From the NCBI RefSeq assembly GCF_029210485.1, contig NZ_JARGET010000013.1, positions 62,001 through 126,000 on the forward strand: a DNA stretch of 64,000 bases, given 5' to 3'. The notes below the pieces were generated by a model. That model saw only the letters and a program-made list of their open reading frames with translations, had not been told where the DNA came from and did not search any database. Positions 36,175 through 43,665 of this stretch are shown one piece after another (the stretch's first letter is position 1; every line of letters starts with the position of its first letter). The position numbers and the translations under genes are program-made. The stretch is from Hoeflea sp. YIM 152468. GTDB taxonomy: Bacteria; Pseudomonadota; Alphaproteobacteria; Rhizobiales; Rhizobiaceae.

Positions 36175-36936
36175 ATGGAAAAGAAATTATCAGGGCCGCA
36201 AGACGCCGAAAGCCACACCGGAGAGCCGATCGGCTTCAAGCCGCTCTATGCTCAGGTGCGAGAAAGGCTGGTGCGCCGCCTGGTCGACGGCGAATGGTCG
36301 CCAGGCATGCTTCTCCCCAGCGAAACGGAACTGGCGCGACAGCTCAAAGTCAGTCAGGGAACGGTGCGCAAGGCGCTCGATTCGATGACCGCGGACAATT
36401 TGCTGCTGCGCCGCCAAGGCCGCGGCACCTATGTCGCCGAGCCTGAGGAAAGCCGTATCTTGTTTCAGTTCTTCCGGCTGTCGCCGGACCAGGGCAACCC
36501 CAGCTTCCCCGATTCCCGTGTTCTGAGCACCGGACACGCCAAGCCGACCAAGGCCGAGACCGATGCGCTTGATCTGGAGAAAGGCGATAAAGTCTTTCGC
36601 ATCGAACGTATCCGTTCGCTCTCCGGTCAGCCTATCCTGGTTGAGACCATCACGCTGCCTATCAGCCGCTTTCCCGATTTCGATCACCTGACGATCATCC
36701 CCAACAATCTCTACCGGCTCTATTCGGAGCGCTGGGGAATTACCATCGCCAGTGCCGAGGAGCGCCTCAAGGCCATTGCGGCCAGCACCCGCGATGCTGC
36801 CAAACTCGGCTGCGATCAGGGCGAGCCGCTGCTGCTCATCAGCCGGCTGGCGCGCGATCTGGAAAAACGCCCAGTCGAACTCAGATGGTCACGCTGCATT
36901 TCCCGCGACATTCATTATGCGGTCAATCTGCGCTGA
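36175..36936 (+). CDS. suyR: GntR-family regulator (HutC/UTRA type) of the sulfolactate operon
   Basis: A 253-residue transcription factor. The N-terminal winged helix covers about residues 20-88 (PLYAQVRERLVRRLVDGEWSPG, LLPSETELARQLKVSQGTVRKAL, LLRRQGRGTYVAEPE), and a C-terminal UTRA ligand-binding domain spans about 105-240 (VFRIERIRSLSGQPILVETITLP). It is divergent from suyA and most likely represses the operon until sulfolactate or a related metabolite binds. I use the ATG at 36175; a TTG two codons upstream is possible. The ligand is inferred from position only. Confidence 0.85.
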   Translation: MEKKLSGPQDAESHTGEPIGFKPLYAQVRERLVRRLVDGEWSPGMLLPSETELARQLKVSQGTVRKALDSMTADNLLLRRQGRGTYVAEPEESRILFQFFRLSPDQGNPSFPDSRVLSTGHAKPTKAETDALDLEKGDKVFRIERIRSLSGQPILVETITLPISRFPDFDHLTIIPNNLYRLYSERWGITIASAEERLKAIAASTRDAAKLGCDQGEPLLLISRLARDLEKRPVELRWSRCISRDIHYAVNLR

Positions 36937-37141
36937 TAGCGGCAAGAAAGACCGCCTCGCCGGTTGTGCTGATCGCTCCGCCGATGACGCCAATTCCGCA
37001 TCCCTGCATCCACCCGCAAAACCATCGGACAAAGCCACTTTGAAGGCCTGGCATGCGGGCGGCGGCGCCGCGATCATCAGAGTTTCACCAGACTTCAACA
37101 TGCCCCCTTACATCACCCGGTAAAAGCATTAGATTACAGGG

Positions 37142-37732
37142 ATGAGATTGATGTTGAGACGTTGGCCTGCGGCCTTGATTCTTGCGATGGCCATCGTCGC
37201 CACTGCCCAGCCCACCAAAGGCTTTGCAACCGAAGCCGCCTGGGCGCGATTGGCGCAAGGCGGTTACACAATACTGCTTGGATACTCGCGCACCCCGGGC
37301 GGCGGCGAGCCGCTGAGGCCGGATCTCGGTGATTGCGAAAGCCGAAAAAGCCTGACCGATCGGGGCATCCAGGAATCCCGCCGCATCGGCATGCGCTTTG
37401 CCGCCCGCGCGGTGTCGATCAACGCGATCTATGCCGGCGAATTCTGCCGCGCCGTGGAGACGGCTGAACTCGCGTTTGGCCGCAGCAATGTGGAAACCAA
37501 GGCCTATCTCAATTCAATTGTCGGCGGCGCCGACCCTGATGAGATCCCGGCCGAGCTGATCACGGCCGTTGAAGAATTCTATGGCGCCGGCAACCTGTTG
37601 ATGGTCACCCATCCGTTGTTGATCAAGGCCATCGCCGGAACAACGCCGCGCCAGGGTGAAGCCATCATCATCGCGCCGGGAGAAAATCCGGGCGACAAGC
37701 CACGTGTTGTCAATCGCCTGCTGCTCGACTGA
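37142..37732 (+). CDS. Exported histidine-phosphatase-fold protein lacking the RHG motif
   Basis: A 196-residue protein with an N-terminal signal peptide (hydrophobic stretch WPAALILAMAIVATAQP, residues 8-24). The rest matches the histidine phosphatase (phosphoglycerate mutase-like/SixA) family: TPGGGEPLRPDLGDCESRKSLTDRG, YAGEFCRAVETAELAFG with Cys102-Arg103 and Glu106, and MVTHPLLIKAIAG with His157. The catalytic RH(G/A) expected just after the first strand is replaced by Gly47-Tyr48-Ser49-Arg50 in ILLGYSRTPGGG, so the phosphate-accepting histidine is missing. It may be a non-catalytic or altered-function member. A single gene between suyR and the PfkB kinase. Confidence 0.75.
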   Translation: MRLMLRRWPAALILAMAIVATAQPTKGFATEAAWARLAQGGYTILLGYSRTPGGGEPLRPDLGDCESRKSLTDRGIQESRRIGMRFAARAVSINAIYAGEFCRAVETAELAFGRSNVETKAYLNSIVGGADPDEIPAELITAVEEFYGAGNLLMVTHPLLIKAIAGTTPRQGEAIIIAPGENPGDKPRVVNRLLLD

Positions 37733-37864
37733 GCCAGCGCCCGCATCCAGCCAGGATAACAACAGCTCGGGCGCGATCGGGGCCCACGGCGAGAATCGGC
37801 CATCGTCATCCTGAGCAATCCGGCCCCATCCGGCAGACAATGTGGGCTCTGGAAGCAGCTCGGC

Positions 37865-38770
37865 TCAGGCGAACCTGGGAGCCTCTTTCATGAAAGCTTC
37901 GGTTTCCGCTGCCGTGGGGTAGCCGTCACGGCCATTGGCCCGCGTGCATTTGATCGCCGCCACCGCATTGGCGAACCGGATTGCGGCGGGCGGCTGCGCT
38001 CCCTTGCCCAGCTGGAGCGCAAAGGCGCCATGCCAGACATCACCCGCACCCAGCGTGTCGATCGGGCTGATTGCATACGCAGGCTCGAACCCGGATTGAG
38101 TTCCGTGCCGCCAGGTCACCCCCTTTGCGCCATCGGTGACACAGACGAAGGCGCCGGTCTGCGCTGCGACATCGTTGAGCGCCGCGCCAAGATCGTCATG
38201 CCCGCCCCAGTCGCGCAGCCCCTGCGCGGAGAAGGCGATATGGCTGGCCAGATGGAGCGCCGCTTCCGCCTCCCGGATTGGCGCCTCTCCATCGAGCACC
38301 GCTGGCAGTCCGCGCTCACGTGCCCTTCGCATCAGCACTTCGGCGCCATCCGGCCAGCGCGTATCGGCAAGCGCAGCGTCAAAATCATCCGGCAGGGCTG
38401 ACGTCAGCCAGCCCGCATCCATCGGCAGCTCGGGATCACGAAAATTGACGATCTGGCGCTCGCCGCACTGATCGATGAAGACCGAAGAAAAGGAAGACCG
38501 CCGCCCCTCAAACCGGCGAAGCAAGGCGCAGTCGACACCAGCGGCTTCAAGCCCCGCGGCAATGATGTCGGCCACCTGATCCGAGCCGAGCCGAGTGGCC
38601 AGCATCGCATGCCCACCCAGCCGGGCAATGGCCGCAGCGGCATTCGCTGCCCCTCCGCCGCCCGTGATCTCGGCAGCCCGCGCCCGGTATTTCTCCGCCT
38701 GTCGCGGCATCTCATCCAGAAAGAAGACAAAATCCACAACAGCGACCCCGGTGGTCACGATCTTGGTCAT
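37865..38770 (-). CDS. PfkB-family sugar kinase resembling sulfofructose kinase (YihV)
   Basis: A 301-residue ribokinase-fold kinase. The N-terminal GGGGAANAAAAIARLGG motif near residue 37 and the catalytic GAGDVWHG (residues 241-248, Asp244) are intact. As I recall the E. coli sulfofructose kinase YihV, the match runs along the whole protein (EKYRAR, LADTRWPDGA, VLDG, VAAIKCTRANGR). Lys27, Asn109 and Arg138, which I recall as sulfonate-contacting in YihV, fall at the same positions here. Related rhizobial kinases are usually annotated only as sugar kinases. It follows a mutarotase gene by 137 bases on the same strand. Fructokinase or ketohexokinase-like activity is the alternative. Confidence 0.7.
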   Translation of the reverse strand: MTKIVTTGVAVVDFVFFLDEMPRQAEKYRARAAEITGGGGAANAAAAIARLGGHAMLATRLGSDQVADIIAAGLEAAGVDCALLRRFEGRRSSFSSVFIDQCGERQIVNFRDPELPMDAGWLTSALPDDFDAALADTRWPDGAEVLMRRARERGLPAVLDGEAPIREAEAALHLASHIAFSAQGLRDWGGHDDLGAALNDVAAQTGAFVCVTDGAKGVTWRHGTQSGFEPAYAISPIDTLGAGDVWHGAFALQLGKGAQPPAAIRFANAVAAIKCTRANGRDGYPTAAETEAFMKEAPRFA

Positions 38771-38907
38771 TGCAAAAACTGATCCCTGACACCGTCCGAC
38801 CGCGGAATGCCCCCGCCTGCGGTCGACTTTACCAAGCCTGATCCGAGACACAAGACCGATGCGTTACCCCGTAACGGACCTGCGGACCCTATTCGCCGGC
38901 CACATCC

Positions 38908-39918
38908 TCAATTGCGAATGAACACATGCTCGGTGTGCTGGACCCGCTTTTCCCCAGGCAGCAACACGGCGCCCGCAAACCCGGGATGATTGGGACTGTC
39001 TGGCCAGCTCTGGGTTTCAAGACAGAACCCGGCACAAGCCGAATAGGGCTTGCCGGCCAGCCCAGGCACCGACGGCATGATCTTGAAGCCGGTGTAGAAC
39101 TGCAACCCCGCCTCGCTCGAGCGCAGCTCCATGGCGATGCCGGAGTCAATCGAATGCGCAAGGGCAATGGTGCGCACGCCGACACGTTCCGATGACAGGC
39201 AGAAATTGTGATCGTAAGCCACCTGACCCTCCGCGCCCGATCGACGGATCGGCCGCATCTCGCGAAAATCGAAATCGCTGCCCTCCACCGCCCTGATCTC
39301 GCCGGTCGGTATTTGATGGTCGTTGACCGGAAGATAATGATCGGCGGCAATCATCAGCTCATGATCGAGCACAGTGTCCGAGCCATCAAGGTTGAAATAG
39401 CTGTGATGGGCGATGTTGGCCAGGGTCGGCCGGTCCGTGACGCTGGTATAGGTGATCGCCATGCAGCCGCCAGGTCGCAGCTCGTACCGGGCCTCGACTT
39501 TCAGGGTTCCCGGATAGCCCGACTGCCCGTCCGGATCGATAATCGAAAACACCGCATGATCGACGCCGTGGCTGTCCAGCGTCCACAATCGCTTGGCTAT
39601 CCCGGCACTGCCGCCATGCAGGTGGTTGATGCCGTTCTCGTTGAGCTCGAGCTGGTAATCCACGCCATCCAGGCTGAACCGGCCACCGGCAATCCGGTTG
39701 GCATGCCGGCCCGGGGTTCCCCCGAAATAGGGGGAATGCGCCGGATAGCTGGCAAAATCGGGAAACCCCAGTGTCAGCGGCGCGTCATGCCCCTCCAGCC
39801 TCAGATCCTGCAAGGTCGCCCCCCAGGTCATGATCCTGGCCGTCAGGCCGCCGCCTTCCAGCCGGATCCGGTGCACGGTCTGCCCGTCTGCTGTCTGGCC
39901 AAAAGCTTCAATCGCCAT
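38908..39918 (-). CDS. Aldose 1-epimerase (GalM-type mutarotase)
   Basis: A 336-residue galactose-mutarotase-fold enzyme that interconverts alpha and beta anomers of free aldoses. It shows the substrate-binding GRHANRIAGGRFSLDG near residue 70, the catalytic His in NIAHHSYFNLDG near 175, and the catalytic Glu in FCLETQSWPDSPNH near 306. Length matches GalM. It lies upstream of the YihV-like kinase on the same strand, so a shared sugar (glucose-type or sulfoquinovose) is possible but not shown. Confidence 0.9.
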   Translation of the reverse strand: MAIEAFGQTADGQTVHRIRLEGGGLTARIMTWGATLQDLRLEGHDAPLTLGFPDFASYPAHSPYFGGTPGRHANRIAGGRFSLDGVDYQLELNENGINHLHGGSAGIAKRLWTLDSHGVDHAVFSIIDPDGQSGYPGTLKVEARYELRPGGCMAITYTSVTDRPTLANIAHHSYFNLDGSDTVLDHELMIAADHYLPVNDHQIPTGEIRAVEGSDFDFREMRPIRRSGAEGQVAYDHNFCLSSERVGVRTIALAHSIDSGIAMELRSSEAGLQFYTGFKIMPSVPGLAGKPYSACAGFCLETQSWPDSPNHPGFAGAVLLPGEKRVQHTEHVFIRN

Positions 39919-40003
39919 GCCGCGTCTCCCGTTGATTCGGTTTCGGATAGTATCGGATCGAGCCTGACAAGATTACAATGCGGCGCAAAATCGCGACAGC
40001 GCC

Positions 40004-40023
40004 GCGCATCCGATCGGATGCGC
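40004..40023. promoter_or_regulatory. 20-bp perfect palindrome upstream of galM-like gene
   Basis: GCGCATCCGATCGGATGCGC is its own reverse complement. It lies 86 bases upstream of the mutarotase start and 75 bases after the end of the VWA gene (both minus strand). It could be a repressor operator for the mutarotase-kinase pair or part of the VWA gene's terminator; no uridine tract is seen. Confidence 0.45.
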
Positions 40024-40097
40024 CAAGGATGCTGTATTTCATTGAATCACGGCATGTGCGGTACCGTCCAACTCAACAGGTTTGAACGCAACCTGCA

Positions 40098-41279
40098 TTA
40101 GCGCGTCAGCTGCCGCGTCGCCGCTTCCAGCCCGGACAGCGTCATCGGAAACATCCGGTCGGAAAACAGCTGCCTGATCATCCCGGTGGAGTGGGTATGG
40201 GTCCAATACGCCTCCGGTGTCGGATTGAGCCAGGCAACCTTGTGGAAATGATCGAGCACCCGCGTGAGCCAGACCTGCCCCGGCTCCTCGTTCCAGTGCT
40301 CCACCGAGCCGCCGCGACTGACGATCTCGTAAGGACTCATCGCCGCATCGCCAACAAAAATCACCCGGTAGTCCGATCCATAGGTGCGCAGCAGCTCTTC
40401 CGTCGGCAGCACCTGCTGCCGCCTGTCGTTGTCCCGCCAGACACCTTCATAGAGGCAATTGTGGAAGTAGAAATAATCCATGTGCCGGAATTCCGAACGG
40501 GCTGCCGAAAACAGCTCTTCGACCACCTTGACATGATCATCCATCGATCCACCGACATCAAAAAACATCAGCAGCTTGACGGCATTGCGCCGTTCAGGGC
40601 GGGTCTTCACATCCAGCCAGCCATGCTCGGCGGTCGCCTGAATGGTGCCCGCCAGGTCGAACTCCTCGGCTGCCCCCTGACGCACCCAGCGCCTGAGCCG
40701 TCTCAGCGCAACCTTGATGTTGCGGGTGCCAAGTTCCACTGTGTCATCAAGGTTCTTGAATTCGCGCCTGTCCCAGACCTTGACCGCCCGGCGATGACGG
40801 CTGCGATCCTGGCCGATACGAACGCCTTCCGGGTTGTAGCCATAGGCGCCGAACGGCGACGTGCCCGCCGTGCCGATCCATTTTGATCCGCCTTGATGCC
40901 GTTCTTGCTGCTCTTCCAGCCGTTGTTTGAGCGTCTCCATCAGCCTGTCAAATCCACCCAGGGATTCAATCAGCTTCTTTTCTTCTCCGGTCAGATGTTT
41001 TTCCGCCATCCGCCGCAGCCAATCCTCGGGAAGGTTGCGCGCATCCACCCCGCTTTCCCCGGCCACCGCCGCGACGCCGCGGAAATAGTGCGAGAACACC
41101 TTGTCGAAGCGATCGATATGGCGCTCATCCTTCACCAGTGCGGCACGGGCCAGATAATAGAACCCCTCGACATCATAACGGGCCAGACCGGCCTCAAGAC
41201 CTTGCATCAGGGTGAGGTATTCGCGCAGCGAGACGGGAACCTTGGCTGCTTTGAGCTCTAGAAAAAATGGCAGGAACAT
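40098..41279 (-). CDS. CoxE-type VWA domain protein
   Basis: A 393-residue cytoplasmic protein of the VWA_CoxE family. The metal-ion-dependent adhesion motif is LLMFFDVGGSMDDH (DxGxS) near residue 240. The N-terminal half is helical (FFLELKAAKVPVSLREYLTLMQGLE), as in the family. Such proteins work with MoxR-type AAA+ ATPases to remodel or metallate a partner; a MoxR gene lies 3.6 kb away on the same strand. The family name comes from the CO dehydrogenase cluster, but its link to the molybdenum hydroxylase here is not supported by position. Confidence 0.88.
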   Translation of the reverse strand: MFLPFFLELKAAKVPVSLREYLTLMQGLEAGLARYDVEGFYYLARAALVKDERHIDRFDKVFSHYFRGVAAVAGESGVDARNLPEDWLRRMAEKHLTGEEKKLIESLGGFDRLMETLKQRLEEQQERHQGGSKWIGTAGTSPFGAYGYNPEGVRIGQDRSRHRRAVKVWDRREFKNLDDTVELGTRNIKVALRRLRRWVRQGAAEEFDLAGTIQATAEHGWLDVKTRPERRNAVKLLMFFDVGGSMDDHVKVVEELFSAARSEFRHMDYFYFHNCLYEGVWRDNDRRQQVLPTEELLRTYGSDYRVIFVGDAAMSPYEIVSRGGSVEHWNEEPGQVWLTRVLDHFHKVAWLNPTPEAYWTHTHSTGMIRQLFSDRMFPMTLSGLEAATRQLTR

Positions 41280-41321
41280 GCGCGCGACCTTAGCCGCAAC
41301 ACCGGTCTGTTGCCAACCGGT

Positions 41322-41825
41322 TTAGCCGCCGGTCAGCTCCGGATTGGGGAAATAGCCAGGACCGATGGTCAGCGGCCTGTCGGGGACGACCGTATCGTCA
41401 ATCAGGCTGGCAAAGACCTTCTGTCCGGACCAGATCAGGTCGGTGCGGGTATAATCGTAAAGCCGGACCGAGACCCGGTATGGCTTTCCGGCTTTCACCC
41501 CTCGCAGGCTTGGTGAGCGCACACCGTAACGGCTGCTGCGCGCATGAAGCCGGGTTTCGACCACCAGCGCCGGCCCGCCGCCGGGGTCCTCGAACTCGGC
41601 AATCAGCCAGCACCCGATCGGCAGCGGCTTGAGCACCTGCGCGGTAAAACCGTAAAAAACATCTGCTTCACGGTAATTGTAGATGAAGCCACCACCGGCG
41701 ATCGCGATGGGCGGCTTCTCCGCCGGGTCGTCACGAAATGCCAGCCCGATCGCGAGCAGAACCAGCACAAGCGCGATGGCTCCCGCAACGATTTTTTCAA
41801 ATGTCCTGTCTTCGCGTACAGTCAT
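41322..41825 (-). CDS. Conserved membrane-anchored protein, function unknown
   Basis: A 167-residue protein with one N-terminal membrane segment (IVAGAIALVLVLLAIGLAF, about residues 10-28) and a periplasmic remainder containing FIYNYREADVFYGFTAQVLKPLP and YRVSVRLYDYTRTDLIWSG, which suggests a beta-rich domain. The start is the ATG at 41825 (MTVREDRTFEK); an upstream extension is Cys/Ala-rich and unlikely. I recognise no named family. It lies just upstream of the VWA gene on the same strand. Confidence 0.65.
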   Translation of the reverse strand: MTVREDRTFEKIVAGAIALVLVLLAIGLAFRDDPAEKPPIAIAGGGFIYNYREADVFYGFTAQVLKPLPIGCWLIAEFEDPGGGPALVVETRLHARSSRYGVRSPSLRGVKAGKPYRVSVRLYDYTRTDLIWSGQKVFASLIDDTVVPDRPLTIGPGYFPNPELTGG

Positions 41826-42011
41826 CTCACACGCCGGCGCCGAGGCAATTTCGCATGCAGAACGGCAGTGTGCCACACATTACAGGCTCGCGGAAGCCAG
41901 CCGCTCAGCGCGCGTGTTCAGATCATCTCAGGCAGACGCAGCCTGCGCGCGGAGGAGGCCTGCCGCATTCCTTCAAAGCGCTCCACCGCCGCTGTCTGAC
42001 CTTGTTTGGCC

Positions 42012-42476
42012 TCAACGGCTGTATTTGACGAAGGGCGTCAGCGTGGCGATCCGGTCATAAAGCTTGCGCGCTTGTGCGTTGAACTCCTGCGTCATCCAGT
42101 AGACAGCCGGACAGCCATCCGCATCGGCGCGCGCATAGACCGCTTCAATCAGCGCCCGGCCAAGCCCGGTGCCGCGCACCTCTTCGGCTGCATAGAGATC
42201 CTGCAGATAGCAGACATGCTCCACTTTCCAGCCGTGCCGGTGATAGAAATAATGCACCAGACCGACCGGCTTGCCGTCCAGCAGCGCCAGCAATCCGCGT
42301 GGCTCGTAAAACGACGCTGCGCCAACGACATGCTCGCCGGTCAGTCGCGCAAACGTTGTCCGGTACACCTCTTCCGGCACGCGCGTTTCATAAAACTCCA
42401 GATAATGCGTCCACACCCTGCGCCATTCCGGCTCATCCGCCACGCTGATCGGCCGTATGTCGAATTTTCCGGTCAT
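42012..42476 (-). CDS. GNAT family N-acetyltransferase
   Basis: A 154-residue acetyltransferase of the GNAT fold. The acetyl-CoA pyrophosphate loop is [20 protein letters not shown] near residue 105, with the preceding strand [11 protein letters not shown]. It starts at an ATG overlapping the metA stop by four bases (42473-42476), so it is translationally coupled to metA and should fall under the same SAM-II riboswitch. The acceptor substrate is unknown; co-regulation hints at sulfur amino-acid metabolism or detoxification. Confidence 0.85.
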   Translation of the reverse strand: MTGKFDIRPISVADEPEWRRVWTHYLEFYETRVPEEVYRTTFARLTGEHVVGAASFYEPRGLLALLDGKPVGLVHYFYHRHGWKVEHVCYLQDLYAAEEVRGTGLGRALIEAVYARADADGCPAVYWMTQEFNAQARKLYDRIATLTPFVKYSR

Positions 42477-43420
42477 CCATCTACTCCCCTTGCCGGCCTG
42501 GATGCTCGATCCTCACCAACCTCCTCGATGTTGAATGGCGTGGTCTGATAGACCTGATTGATCCAGTTGCCGAACAGGAGAAAGGCATGGCTGCGCCACC
42601 GATTTGACGGCTTGTTGTCGGGATTGTCATCGGGGAAATAATTGTGGGGCGGCTTGATCGACATGCCTGCCTTCACGTCGCGGAAGTACTCCTCCGCCAG
42701 CGTCCCGGAGTCGTACTCGATGTGATTGAAGATATAGAGCCGGTTGGCGAAAGCCTCATGCAACAGGCACAAGCCGGTCTGGTCGCTTTCCATAAGCACC
42801 TCAAAATCCGGCGTCAGGTCTTCGCGACGAACCTCCGTCCAACGCGACACCGACACCTGGAAATCGTCCGAGAACCCCATCAAATATGGCGAGGCCGGAT
42901 TAAGATTGCGGTGGCGATAGACACCGAAGGCTTTCTCCGGCAGAGCGCGCTTCTGCACGCGGTGGAAATGCCATGCTGCAGCCATCGCGCCCCAACAGAC
43001 AAAAAAGCTGGAATGGACATGCGTGGTGGTCCAGTCGAGGATATCCTCAAGCTCGCGCCAATAGGTCACGTCCTCAAACGGCAAGGTTTCAATCGGTGCA
43101 CCGGTGATGATGAACCCGTCAAACTTGCGGTGCTTCACCTCGTCCCAGGTATGGTAGAAATTGATCAGATGCTCTTCGGATGTGTTCTTGGCAGTGTGCG
43201 ACCCGATCCGCACCAGCGTCAATTCCACCTGGAGCGGGGACGCCCCGATAAGCCGCGCAATCTGTGTTTCCGTGGCGATCTTGTTGGGCATGAGATTGAG
43301 AAGGCCGATGTGCAAAGGCCGGATATCCTGCCGCACGGCAACGGATTCATCCAGGATCTGCACACCCTCACGCACCAGCACATTGCGGGCGGGAAGTCCG
43401 TCTGGGATTCGGATTGGCAT
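42473..43420 (-). CDS. metA: Homoserine O-acyltransferase MetA (acetyl-type by residue 111)
   Basis: MetA acylates homoserine as the first committed step of methionine synthesis. The 315-residue protein has the class I glutamine-amidotransferase-like fold with the nucleophile Cys142 ([11 protein letters not shown]) and the His233/Glu235 pair (FNHIEYD). Residue 111, which separates acetyl from succinyl enzymes in this family, is Glu ([12 protein letters not shown]), the acetyl-CoA type; E. coli has Gly. So homoserine O-acetyltransferase activity is predicted despite the usual succinyltransferase name. The start is the ATG at 43420. A SAM-II riboswitch lies about 75 bases upstream. Confidence 0.94.
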   Translation of the reverse strand: MPIRIPDGLPARNVLVREGVQILDESVAVRQDIRPLHIGLLNLMPNKIATETQIARLIGASPLQVELTLVRIGSHTAKNTSEEHLINFYHTWDEVKHRKFDGFIITGAPIETLPFEDVTYWRELEDILDWTTTHVHSSFFVCWGAMAAAWHFHRVQKRALPEKAFGVYRHRNLNPASPYLMGFSDDFQVSVSRWTEVRREDLTPDFEVLMESDQTGLCLLHEAFANRLYIFNHIEYDSGTLAEEYFRDVKAGMSIKPPHNYFPDDNPDNKPSNRWRSHAFLLFGNWINQVYQTTPFNIEEVGEDRASRPARGVDG

Positions 43421-43494
43421 GAGGCTCTGAGCTCCAACAAGAAAACCGGCCGCGAAGACAACACTGCCGGTCCGTTGGGAACACGCCCCGTCGG

Positions 43495-43550
43495 CCATTT
43501 AGCAAGTTGTTTAACGTGGCTGCAAGCCGGCCGGCCAAATCACCACGGCC
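43495..43550 (-). promoter_or_regulatory. SAM-II riboswitch upstream of metA
   Basis: The minus strand from 43550 carries the SAM-II (metA) aptamer signature in order: CGTGGTGATTTGGCC, CGGCTTGCAGCCACG, then TTAAACAACTTGCTAAA. The CGTGG/CCACG pairing forms P1, and the 3' TTAAACAA and GCTAAA segments are the conserved pseudoknot-forming parts. It lies about 75 bases before the metA ATG, the standard position in Rhizobiales, and should shut off metA (and the coupled GNAT gene) when S-adenosylmethionine is abundant. Confidence 0.93.
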
Positions 43551-43665
43551 CCAATTTAGGATCGCAAGGCCATTTGGTCAATCAGTCTAAAGCACGCCGA
43601 TTTTGCACCACACTGACAACCTCTTCCCCTGCTTGAACGACGGATCATCAGGGTCGGCCGCCAGC

